From Anaerolineales bacterium (GTDB lineage Bacteria; Chloroflexota; Anaerolineae; 4572-78; NAK82), in contig JAHELX010000500.1 of assembly GCA_024643945.1 (NCBI GenBank), positions 1-5,032 of the forward strand: a DNA stretch of 5,032 nt, given 5' to 3'. Below, in pieces: positions 1 through 5,032 of this stretch. Position 1 is the first letter of the stretch. Every line of letters begins with the position of its first letter. The translations under genes were made by a program, and so were the position numbers. The notes beneath the pieces are model-generated. The model saw nothing but the letters and a program-made list of their open reading frames with translations, ran no database searches and was not told where the DNA came from.

Positions 1-396
1 GGCATTGACCGGGCGCTGGAGCTGGCCGTCAACAAAGGTGGCATGTTCCACGACTATCCCAGCGCCGAATCGTTAGAAGAGGGGGATGTGGTGGCCCTGG
101 ATGTAGACCACCCTGACCATATAAAACGCGCCAGTACCCAGAACGCGGCCCTGGTGCTTGGGGTGGTAACCCAGGACCTGGGAGAGCAGACCTATCGCAT
201 CGCCCTCTATGGCCTAGCAAAATGCAAAGTCCAGGGCCAGGTCAAACCGGGCGACCTGCTCGTCCCTTCAGCAAACGCTGGGTGTGCCACCAGGGGCGAG
301 CTGTATATCCAACCCGGCACCCAGGTCGGCAAAGCGCTGGAAGCCAGCCAGTCCGACGAAACTAGACTGATCAAAATTCTGGTCACATTGGGATAG
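1..396 (+). CDS. C-terminal part of a beta-rich surface or tail-fibre-like protein (5' partial)
   Basis: The frame is open from base 1 to the TAG at 394-396, giving 131 residues. An ATG at 43 has only a weak AAAGG four bases before it, and the 14 preceding codons (GIDRALELAVNKGG) read like protein, so I treat the gene as entering from the left. What is visible: 'EEGDVVALD', then 'LVLGVVTQDLG', 'RIALYGLAKCKVQG', 'VKPGDLLVPS', 'PGTQVGKALEA' and the end 'IKILVTLG'. This series (GDVV.LD, GVV, A..G...V.V, GDLL..S, G..iGKALE, LVTLG at the C-terminus) matches, from memory, a small beta-rich C-terminal domain of bacterial surface and phage-tail-like proteins. No catalytic motif is seen. The biochemical role is unknown. 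A second, broken copy of the same type of C-terminus lies near 1637-1708. No terminator hairpin follows; the next complete large gene starts 144 bases downstream. Confidence 0.7.
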   Translation, partial: GIDRALELAVNKGGMFHDYPSAESLEEGDVVALDVDHPDHIKRASTQNAALVLGVVTQDLGEQTYRIALYGLAKCKVQGQVKPGDLLVPSANAGCATRGELYIQPGTQVGKALEASQSDETRLIKILVTLG

Positions 397-430
397 GCGA
401 CGTATTTGGCATAGATCGATCATCCCGCAC

Positions 431-435
431 AGGAG
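431..435 (+). promoter_or_regulatory. Ribosome binding site of the small ORF
   Basis: AGGAG lies eight bases before the ATG at 444, an ideal Shine-Dalgarno spacing. It is the main reason to take the short reading frame behind it seriously. Confidence 0.45.
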
Positions 436-443
436 AGCGCAAG

Positions 444-548
444 ATGGACGTATCAAAACGGATGGATGAAGTAAGACCCGGCTTAAGGGTCAATATATTG
501 ATAGGATCAAAACGCCATTGGGTTCCAAGGCAGGTGCAAAATGATTAA
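444..548 (+). CDS. Possible small protein or leader peptide overlapping the propeller gene start
   Basis: This 34-codon frame starts at ATG 444 and ends at TAA 546-548. It therefore overlaps the first eight bases of the propeller gene in another frame. The peptide begins MDVSKRMDEV, has a short hydrophobic stretch (VNILIG) and a basic C-terminal half with one Trp (KRHWVPRQVQ). It has no signal peptide or recognised domain. The well-placed AGGAG and the stop-start overlap are what one expects of a translationally coupled leader or small gene. A frame this short can also arise by chance in a 144-base gap, and the propeller gene has its own weaker AGG-type site (about 527-534). I do not recognise it and assign no function. 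Confidence 0.35.
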   Translation: MDVSKRMDEVRPGLRVNILIGSKRHWVPRQVQND

Positions 549-1647
549 TCTTTTTCGGGAGCATATCTTCCGCTTAGGCGTGCTGGCTGGGGCAGCCCTG
601 GTGACCTTGATCGTACTTGCCGCGCTGGTGGCGCTCTTCTGGTCCAATCCCCCCTGGGTGCGCGTGGAGGTTGGCAGCCGGCTCTCGCCAGGCCAGATCG
701 GCATGCTGCGCTGGTTTGAAAGCGGCATGCCAATCCAGGTTACATTGGATCAGCACCCAGCCGGCATTGCCTTTGACGGGAACAATCTTTGGGTCGTCGC
801 AGACCCAGACGATGACTCGCAGAATGGCGCGCTATACCAGCTTGACCCGCACAGCTTTAGCGTGACACAGGTTTATACGGTGGAACGGGAACCCCGTGGG
901 GTGGTTTTCGACGGCGCCCATCTCTGGGTGGCCAACAGTGGCAGCCGCTCTGTCTCCTGCATCCCGATCACCAATACGGTGTCAGTTACAGCGACGGTGT
1001 CAGTTAAAGTGTCCCAGGTGAGCGAAACGGATACCGCAATCATTACCAGGACAGTCGGCGCGAAACCTTATTACCTGGCCTTCGACGGGGATTATGTGTG
1101 GGTCACCAACCGCGATGCCAATACGCTCAGCCGCCTGTCGGCCAGGACCTGCGCAGAGTCTGATGACGACATCGATCAGGAAATTTCCGACCCAAGTTTC
1201 AACCAACCCTTCGGCATTGCTTTTGACGGCCAATCGATGTGGGTTGCCAATCGGGGCGGCGACTGGGTAACCAAAATCCCCGCGACGGATCCCGGCCCCC
1301 CGCCATATCCCAAAATCACTGTTGGCGCCAATCCCTATGGCGTGGCCTTCGATGGCGAGCACGTGTGGGTCGCCCTCAACGGCGAGGATAAAGTCGCAAA
1401 ACTTCGCGCCAGCGACGGCAAGCTACTCGGTAAGTATGACGTGGGACATCAGCCTTGGGGCGTTGCCTTCGACGGAACCAATATCTGGGTAGCCAACAAC
1501 GCTGACGGCAGCGTCACCAAGCTGCGGGCCAGCGATGGAACACACTTAGGCACCTTTGACACTGGCTCCGAAGCTTCGCTGCTGGCCTTTGACGGCGTTT
1601 ACATCTGGGTCACCAATTATGGCGATAATTCACTGACCAGGCGTTAG
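541..1647 (+). CDS. Membrane-anchored seven-repeat beta-propeller protein (YncE/NHL-like)
   Basis: A 368-residue protein. Residues 1-11 carry Arg6, His8 and Arg11; residues 12-34 form one hydrophobic segment with no clear cleavage site, so it is probably a signal anchor with the rest outside. From about residue 66 to the end there are seven copies of a unit built on '(I/V)AFDG..(I/L/V)WV(A/T)N...(G/N)(S/T)V.KL'. The FDG motifs sit at residues 78-80, 123-125, 181-183, 228-230, 270-272, 310-312 and 350-352. Spacing is 40-47 residues except for one 58-residue gap, and the last three units are the most regular (40 residues). Seven such units fit one closed seven-bladed propeller of the YncE/NHL/Vgb-like kind, used for binding or scaffolding rather than a predictable reaction. 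ATG 541 is the only start after the in-frame TAG at 502-504. The protein ends 'NSLTRR' directly after the seventh WVTN strand, so the last blade may be closed by N-terminal sequence or be slightly truncated. Ligand and partner are unknown. Confidence 0.85.
   Translation: MINLFREHIFRLGVLAGAALVTLIVLAALVALFWSNPPWVRVEVGSRLSPGQIGMLRWFESGMPIQVTLDQHPAGIAFDGNNLWVVADPDDDSQNGALYQLDPHSFSVTQVYTVEREPRGVVFDGAHLWVANSGSRSVSCIPITNTVSVTATVSVKVSQVSETDTAIITRTVGAKPYYLAFDGDYVWVTNRDANTLSRLSARTCAESDDDIDQEISDPSFNQPFGIAFDGQSMWVANRGGDWVTKIPATDPGPPPYPKITVGANPYGVAFDGEHVWVALNGEDKVAKLRASDGKLLGKYDVGHQPWGVAFDGTNIWVANNADGSVTKLRASDGTHLGTFDTGSEASLLAFDGVYIWVTNYGDNSLTRR
976..1006 (+). repeat. In-frame 18-base tandem duplication inside the propeller gene
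   Basis: ACGGTGTCAGTTA occurs at 976-988 and again at 994-1006, a period of 18 bases or six codons. It encodes TVSVTA followed by TVSVKV. It lies in the unusually long stretch between the second and third FDG motifs, so the duplication accounts for part of that longer loop. Confidence 0.75.
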
Positions 1648-1708
1648 TTGGCAGCTCGACGGGGACCAGCAAGCGGGCACAGTCAACATGCTGGTCAGCC
1701 TGGGTTAG
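1637..1708 (+). pseudogene. Remnant of the 3' end of a gene 1-like paralogue
   Basis: In the frame one base on from the propeller gene, 1637-1708 reads without a stop to TAG 1706-1708 and ends 'GTVNMLVSLG', closely resembling the gene 1 end 'RLIKILVTLG'. At DNA level 1691-1709 matches 379-397 at 15 of 19 bases, including the stop codon and following G. An in-frame TGA at 1634-1636 bounds it on the left and it has no start of its own. I infer that it is the tail of a decayed copy of the gene 1 domain, abutting or overlapping the last codons of the propeller gene. The match is short, so chance resemblance or a C-terminus lost by frameshift from the propeller protein itself are alternatives. Confidence 0.45.
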
Positions 1709-1714
1709 GAGGAG
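1707..1714 (+). promoter_or_regulatory. Strong ribosome binding site of the LamG gene
   Basis: AGGAGGAG precedes the ATG at 1723 by eight bases, a near-perfect Shine-Dalgarno and the best in the window. It fixes the start of the downstream gene and overlaps the stop codon of the gene 1-like remnant. Confidence 0.8.
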
Positions 1715-1722
1715 AATGATCT

Positions 1723-2604
1723 ATGATAAACCTGAGCCGCTCGTTTTTGATCGTTGTAGGATTTGTGGCATTGGTCGTGGTGATGTTATTGGGACTCTCA
1801 ACCGGGATAGCAGTCACCCAATCCAGAGCTATCGCAAACATAGAAGATTTGAGCACCCAGGTATCCAACGCTGAGAAGACAGTCGCTGCCCAGGCGGTAA
1901 CGGAAACCGCAGCCGCCGCAACCATAGAAGCATTGAGCACCCAGGTGTCCGACGCTGAGAAGACAGTCACTGCCCGGGCTGATGCCGATGCAACGGCAAC
2001 AGCTATATCCAAAGATCGTGCATTCGCGTTGAACGACACAATCTCGATCGGGTTGCAGCCCACAATCTCGGTTGCGATTTACGGCAATTTTGTAGCCCCC
2101 TCAGAGATCGATCTGAGGGAAAAGTCATTCACGATCGCAGCCTGGGCAAAACGCGAAGGCAATGGTAGCTTCTTTATTATTGGGCAGGGTACCAATGAAG
2201 GTAATAAAGGCCTGCACTTCGGGTTTAGAGGCGGGAATCAACGGTTTACATGCGGATTTTGGTATAATGACTTGGACTTGGATACACCAGACCAGCAAGA
2301 AGATGTTGGTGAATGGCACCACTGGGCCTGCACGGTCCAGGTGGACCTTGAATGTAGGGGCCAAAAACCATGTAGGACCATCTACAAGGACGGGAAGGAA
2401 GTCACGACTACTCCTTCTGGTGCAAAAAGCGGTGATTACCAGGGGTCAGGTCCCTTGATGATCGGCAACTCTCCACTACAAACTAATTCCGAAGGATCAG
2501 TCGCCGGAGTTGCTGTTTACGACAGAGTCCTGAATCCGGAGGAAATCCGGTCACTTATGGAAATCACTCGTCCGCCCGAAGTGACCCCAACCCCAATCGA
2601 GTAG
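1723..2604 (+). CDS. Membrane-anchored coiled-coil protein with C-terminal LamG-like jelly-roll domain
   Basis: A 293-residue protein. Residues 7-31 form one hydrophobic segment after MINLSR, a probable uncleaved signal anchor. Residues 40-95 are two copies of a 28-residue unit (IE.LSTQVS.AEKTV...) with hydrophobic residues in heptad spacing, then an Ala/Thr-rich stretch: a probable coiled-coil stalk. Residues about 123-280 carry marks of a LamG/concanavalin-like domain (Laminin_G_3 type): 'FTIAAWAKREG' at 136-146, 'EWHHWACTVQ' at 197-206, 'YKDGKEV' at 221-227, 'GPLMIGNSP' at 243-251, and 'GVAVYDRVLNPEEIRSLM' at 262-279, matching the usual WHH, Y.DG and YdRaLs.eEI signatures. Cys177, 203, 211 and 217 could form disulfides. 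The tail is Pro/Thr-rich (PPEVTPTPIE). Such domains bind sugars or proteins; the ligand cannot be read here. The start is fixed by AGGAGGAG. Sampled rows of the LamG part are 42-50% G+C, lower than the neighbours, a possible sign of separate origin. Confidence 0.85.
   Translation: MINLSRSFLIVVGFVALVVVMLLGLSTGIAVTQSRAIANIEDLSTQVSNAEKTVAAQAVTETAAAATIEALSTQVSDAEKTVTARADADATATAISKDRAFALNDTISIGLQPTISVAIYGNFVAPSEIDLREKSFTIAAWAKREGNGSFFIIGQGTNEGNKGLHFGFRGGNQRFTCGFWYNDLDLDTPDQQEDVGEWHHWACTVQVDLECRGQKPCRTIYKDGKEVTTTPSGAKSGDYQGSGPLMIGNSPLQTNSEGSVAGVAVYDRVLNPEEIRSLMEITRPPEVTPTPIE
1840..2007 (+). repeat. Two tandem 84-base units encoding a 28-residue coiled-coil repeat
   Basis: Units at 1840-1923 and 1924-2007. 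The first 57 bases of each match at 50 of 57 positions; the last 27 have diverged into different Ala/Thr-rich sequence. The period of 28 residues is exactly four heptads, so duplication keeps the coiled-coil register. Confidence 0.85.
2098..2119 (+). repeat. 8-bp perfect inverted repeat inside the LamG gene
   Basis: CCCTCAGA at 2098-2105 pairs with TCTGAGGG at 2112-2119 across the six-base loop GATCGA. It lies at the junction between the stalk and the LamG domain and may simply reflect codons for PSEIDLRE. It has no following T-run and is not a terminator. Confidence 0.4.
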
Positions 2605-2707
2605 TAAAGTACCCCATGGGCGCCAATGAATACCCTGAAAATTGTCCCCAAGAATGACGGTCTGACCCAGGGCCGTGTTGGGGATCAGTTGCAGCCGGAG
2701 GAGATGA

Positions 2708-2716
2708 CCCCCCCCC
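2708..2716 (+). repeat. Run of nine C residues
   Basis: A homopolymer of nine Cs within the possible remnant gene. Such tracts slip in replication and are error-prone in sequencing. A change to eight or ten would alter the frame, in both cases leading to a stop within about 20 codons. Confidence 0.9.
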
Positions 2717-2798
2717 AGGTGTCGGTATGCCGGGTACGCAGGCTCCTGCATAGCTTGATTCGCGCTCTATGAAGTGGTACGCGGGCGTGTCCGGCCGG

Positions 2799-2828
2799 GG
2801 CACCTGGTGGTTCAGTTCGCCAGGTGCC
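2799..2828 (+). repeat. Strong hairpin in the convergent region
   Basis: GGCACCTGG at 2799-2807 is perfectly complementary to CCAGGTGCC at 2820-2828. Inside, one G-C and two G-U pairs can extend the stem to 12 pairs, leaving a six-base loop (TTCAGT). It lies between two converging transcription units but has no T-run on either strand, so it is not a classical intrinsic terminator. It could still slow or end transcription or protect a 3' end. It may also be incidental to the codons of the possible remnant gene. Confidence 0.5.
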
Positions 2829-2947
2829 GCCAGGACAAGCGGCTTGTGGCAATTAAGTGGCGAACGCGCCTGACACGAGGGGGCAGAAGCCATGCGAGAC
2901 CCTTCGGGAGCAAGTTGCTGTCTCGATACATGCGGAAAACTGCCTGA

Positions 2948-3090
2948 CTTGCCAATCCAGGCCGAGCAGAATGTACGATGTCGAAGTAGTTTCTCTATTA
3001 ATATGGAAAACCTCCACAGTCGCTTCTCGGCCGAAGAATTGCAAAACCAACTGCTGTTCCCTGGCGCTGAGTGCGATTCTCCGGTATGAT
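2948..3090. other. Gene-free part of the convergent intergenic region
   Basis: Between the end of the possible remnant gene and the stop of the LVIVD gene I see no convincing gene, RNA, promoter or terminator. A short palindrome, TCGGCCGA near 3025-3035, sits in it but does not extend to a real stem. Together with 2605-2947, this makes a 486-base gap between convergent genes without an intact gene. Confidence 0.6.
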
Positions 3091-5032
3091 TCAACGCGTT
3101 CCTGGCCTCTGGCCACTCATTGATTTCTCACCACCATCCCCGGCATAACCCAATATGTACAGCCCACCCAGGTCGCTTGCAACGTACACGTACCCGTCGT
3201 CGTCGACCGCCACGTCCATTATGCTCTTCGGTGCGCCGAAAGAGTCGACCTCTGTTGGAGTATCTACGTCTGTCACATCCAGCACTCGCAGGCCGGAGCT
3301 TTTTGCAGCCAGGAACGTATACCCGCCATAAGCGGCTGCCGCAGGCTCGCCCCAGGATTCGTACTCCGGCCTGTAGTTGAAATTGACATTCACCCCGATG
3401 GGCGCGGTGGGATCGGATATGTCCACGACCTGCCAGCCTGCCCCGGAGCCGGTGGCATAAGCGTAATTTTCGAGGACGTAAGCGTAATCGCCCGCGACCG
3501 CGATTTCCCGGGAGAAGTACAGGTCTTGATGGTGCTCCGGCATGTCGTAGACGCTCACCTCTTCCAGCGTGGCGGCATCCAATACGGTCAGGCGCTCCTC
3601 TTCGTCGGAGAGAAGGTACAGGTAGCCATCCGCAAGAGCAAAGTCGGCGGCCTCATAAGCGCCGACCTGTTTGGGGGCAGCCGGGTCGGAAATGTCCAGG
3701 ACTTGAAAGGGTTTATCATGGGAGATGGCAATCTCGCCGACCACAAAGGTGTAGTCACCCAACACTTCGACCCGGTGCCAGCCACCCTCGTAAACGCCGA
3801 CCTCAACCGGTGCGGCAGGGATCGACACGTCCAATACGTGCAGGTCGCCATGACAGGCCAGGTAATACGCTTCCTGCTCGCAGAGGCCGAGAATAACGTA
3901 AGCGTAGCCGCCATCTACCGCCACGTCCAGCGCACCGGCACCTGGCTGGTCGTAGAAGCTCACCTCGACGGGGGCGGACGGTCCGGCTGCCAGTTCGAGG
4001 ACTCGAAGACCGTTGTATCTGTCGGCGACATATGCGTAACCTTCGGCCAGTGCCAGCCCCATAACAGAGGCGGGTGCGCCGTAGACGCCTGCTTTCTCCG
4101 GCCCGGCGGGGTCGGCTATCTCCACGATTTGCAGGCCGGCCGAACCGGCTGCCAGGTACACGTAACTCCCTTTCGCCGCCACGCCGCCAACCTCCCGATT
4201 ACCAGGCGCCCTGTAGATGCCTGCCTGCAAGGGCGACGACGGAATCGCCAGGTCGAGGATATACACGTCGTCCTTTTCGGTGGCGACGTAGAGGTAGCCG
4301 CCTGCCTGGGACACGTCGACGATGGAGTCGGGGAGGTCGTAAGTACCCACCTCGACGACGAGTTCGGGATTGGAAATATCCACCACCTTCACCTGCTTAT
4401 CATCGCGCATGTAAGCATAGTCCCCCCATACGGCCACCTCGTACCCTGTCTTCTCGTATGAGGCGACCTCGACCGGCGCGGTGGGGTTGGATACGTCCAG
4501 CACATGCATCTCGTCCGGCATGAAGAGATAAGCGTGGTCGCCCATCACCGTCACGTCGTTGATTCTGTCGCCGGTGTCGTAGCCGCCCCCCTCGAACGAC
4601 CTGCCGTAGACGCTCACCTCGACCGGGGACGCAGGGTCGGAAATATCCACGATTCGCAACCTGTCCGTACAGCGAGAGATGCAGGAATCCCAGACGACAT
4701 AGGCATAGTCGCCGGCGAGTTTCAAAGCCTGCACGCTGCCACCGGGCCGGTAAGCACCCACCTCGACCGCTGCGACGGGGTCGGACACGTCTACGATGCG
4801 TATGCCGGACAGGTTGGTGACCAGGTAGGCGTGGTCGCCGATCACCTGCACGCTCTCGACCTGACCCAGCGCACCCTCGGCGGTTTTGTAAGAGCCGACC
4901 TCGACCGGGTGCAGGGCGTCCGACACGTCGAGGATGCGCAGCCCTTCCATACCGGCGGCGACGTAGGCATAATCGCCCCTTACAAACACGTCCCGCGCGT
5001 CGAGGCCGGCGTGCCCCACCCGCTCGATAGAG
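3091..5032 (-). CDS. Large LVIVD-repeat beta-propeller protein (5' partial)
   Basis: The minus-strand frame runs from the right edge to TGA at 3093-3091. The first possible start is a GTG at 5019, but the codons before it (SIERV) continue the repeat pattern, so the true N-terminus lies outside. Numbering from that GTG gives 642 residues. Fourteen units of about 40-50 residues follow the pattern 'V.V.GDYAYVA....GL.(I/V)(L/V)D(V/I)SDP..PVEVG.Y', the LVIVD repeat. The GDYAYV-type strands fall near residues 15, 61, 103, 160, 199, 240, 284, 327, 370, 421, 465, 510, 565 and 609. Fourteen is twice seven, suggesting two seven-bladed propellers if no more units lie upstream. The only cysteines, 113/117 and 380/389, form two pairs in loop insertions of units 3 and 9. 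Unit 11 is the most eroded and lacks the SDP..P motif. The tail after the last unit is short, Gly/Ser-rich and basic, with no membrane anchor or sorting motif. Related proteins are mostly exported; ligand and function are unknown. Confidence 0.88.
   Translation of the reverse strand, partial: SIERVGHAGLDARDVFVRGDYAYVAAGMEGLRILDVSDALHPVEVGSYKTAEGALGQVESVQVIGDHAYLVTNLSGIRIVDVSDPVAAVEVGAYRPGGSVQALKLAGDYAYVVWDSCISRCTDRLRIVDISDPASPVEVSVYGRSFEGGGYDTGDRINDVTVMGDHAYLFMPDEMHVLDVSNPTAPVEVASYEKTGYEVAVWGDYAYMRDDKQVKVVDISNPELVVEVGTYDLPDSIVDVSQAGGYLYVATEKDDVYILDLAIPSSPLQAGIYRAPGNREVGGVAAKGSYVYLAAGSAGLQIVEIADPAGPEKAGVYGAPASVMGLALAEGYAYVADRYNGLRVLELAAGPSAPVEVSFYDQPGAGALDVAVDGGYAYVILGLCEQEAYYLACHGDLHVLDVSIPAAPVEVGVYEGGWHRVEVLGDYTFVVGEIAISHDKPFQVLDISDPAAPKQVGAYEAADFALADGYLYLLSDEEERLTVLDAATLEEVSVYDMPEHHQDLYFSREIAVAGDYAYVLENYAYATGSGAGWQVVDISDPTAPIGVNVNFNYRPEYESWGEPAAAAYGGYTFLAAKSSGLRVLDVTDVDTPTEVDSFGAPKSIMDVAVDDDGYVYVASDLGGLYILGYAGDGGEKSMSGQRPGTR

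Larger units (their letters stand above)
2626..2947 (+). pseudogene. Possible frameshifted gene remnant of unknown family
   Basis: From ATG 2626 one frame reads 48 codons to a TGA at 2770-2772, including 'LKIVPKNDGLTQGRVGDQL' and 'RVRRLLHSLIRAL'. The next frame, open from 2759 to the TGA at 2945-2947, continues smoothly with 'ALYEVVRGRVRPGHLVVQF' and 'DKRLVAIKW'. Joined by a one-base shift between about 2759 and 2769, they read as one helix-then-strand protein of about 105 residues. By hand count roughly 70% of third codon positions are G or C in both pieces (34 of 47, then 24 of 33), supporting past coding. The sense of protein fades after about 2860. There is no clear Shine-Dalgarno before 2626, and I do not recognise the family. 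It follows the LamG stop by 21 bases. A sequencing error could mimic the break. Confidence 0.35.

Noticed and set aside
471..499. Possible promoter with a -10-like TATATT at 494-499
   Set aside because: The hexamer 17 bases upstream (GTAAGA) is a poor -35, and the site lies inside the possible small ORF. Not enough to call.
1000..1362. 120-codon minus-strand frame opposite the propeller gene
   Set aside because: It is the antisense shadow of clear FDG/WVAN repeats, with no independent signal.
1695..2063. 122-codon minus-strand frame opposite the coiled-coil region
   Set aside because: Its repeats simply mirror the tandem units of the plus-strand gene.
2605..2625. Palindromes CCCATGGG and GGCGCC right after the LamG stop, considered as a terminator
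   Set aside because: They are short self-complementary sites with no loop and no T-run.
2564..3094. 176-codon minus-strand frame covering the whole convergent gap, starting with TTG that overlaps the LVIVD stop
   Set aside because: Its protein is rich in Ser, Pro, His and Trp with no domain, it runs into the LamG gene in antisense, and it has no convincing ribosome site. It is most likely a chance opening.
2853..3116. 87-codon minus-strand frame containing 'LSAREQQLVLQFF', faintly like a LuxR-type helix-turn-helix
   Set aside because: The resemblance stops after a dozen residues, the start overlaps the LVIVD gene by over 20 bases, and the rest has no domain character.
2857..3123. Plus-strand frames of 88 and 65 codons starting at 2857 and 2892
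   Set aside because: No ribosome site, no recognisable domain and odd composition. The first also overlaps the LVIVD gene's 3' end.
3526..4461. 311-codon plus-strand frame antisense to the LVIVD gene
   Set aside because: It is a mirror of a repetitive high-GC coding sequence: its recurring motifs are the complement of the LVIVD units, and it matches no known family.

Overview
The window looks like part of a bacterial chromosome (or a metagenomic contig) encoding exported, repeat-rich proteins. No RNA gene, CRISPR array, integrase, transposase or insertion-sequence end was seen. Long LVIVD-type propellers, FDG/WVAN-type propellers and small surface proteins ending in 'LVTLG' are, from general knowledge, common in Chloroflexota (Anaerolineae, Caldilineae and relatives). 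That is a weak taxonomic hint, not a demonstration. G+C is moderately high and uneven: sampled 60-base rows give about 55-70% in the minus-strand gene but only about 42-50% in the LamG part of the third plus-strand gene.

Layout. On the plus strand: (1) the C-terminal 131 codons of a gene entering from the left edge, ending at 396; (2) a possible 34-codon ORF (444-548) with a good Shine-Dalgarno, whose end overlaps the next start; (3) a membrane-anchored protein with seven FDG/WVAN repeats, read as one seven-bladed beta-propeller (541-1647); (4) a short out-of-frame stretch (1637-1708) whose predicted C-terminus and stop context resemble the end of gene 1, probably a remnant of a paralogue; (5) a membrane-anchored protein with two 28-residue coiled-coil repeats and a LamG-like jelly-roll domain (1723-2604), with a very strong ribosome binding site. 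Then comes a stretch with no intact gene (2605-3090), holding a possible frameshifted gene remnant (2626-2947), a 9-C homopolymer and a strong hairpin. On the minus strand, converging on the others, a large LVIVD-repeat protein (3091 to the right edge, N-terminus outside) shows 14 propeller repeats.

How they may work together. Both complete plus-strand proteins start with Met-Ile-Asn-Leu and one N-terminal hydrophobic segment, followed by a large beta-rich domain. The simplest inference is that they display binding or adhesion modules outside the cytoplasmic membrane. The minus-strand protein has two cysteine pairs in loop insertions, also consistent with an extracytoplasmic place. No enzyme, toxin, nuclease or transporter signature was recognised, so no pathway can be assigned. 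The region is best described as accessory surface-protein territory showing module duplication, truncation and decay. No complete new system is demonstrated by this window alone.
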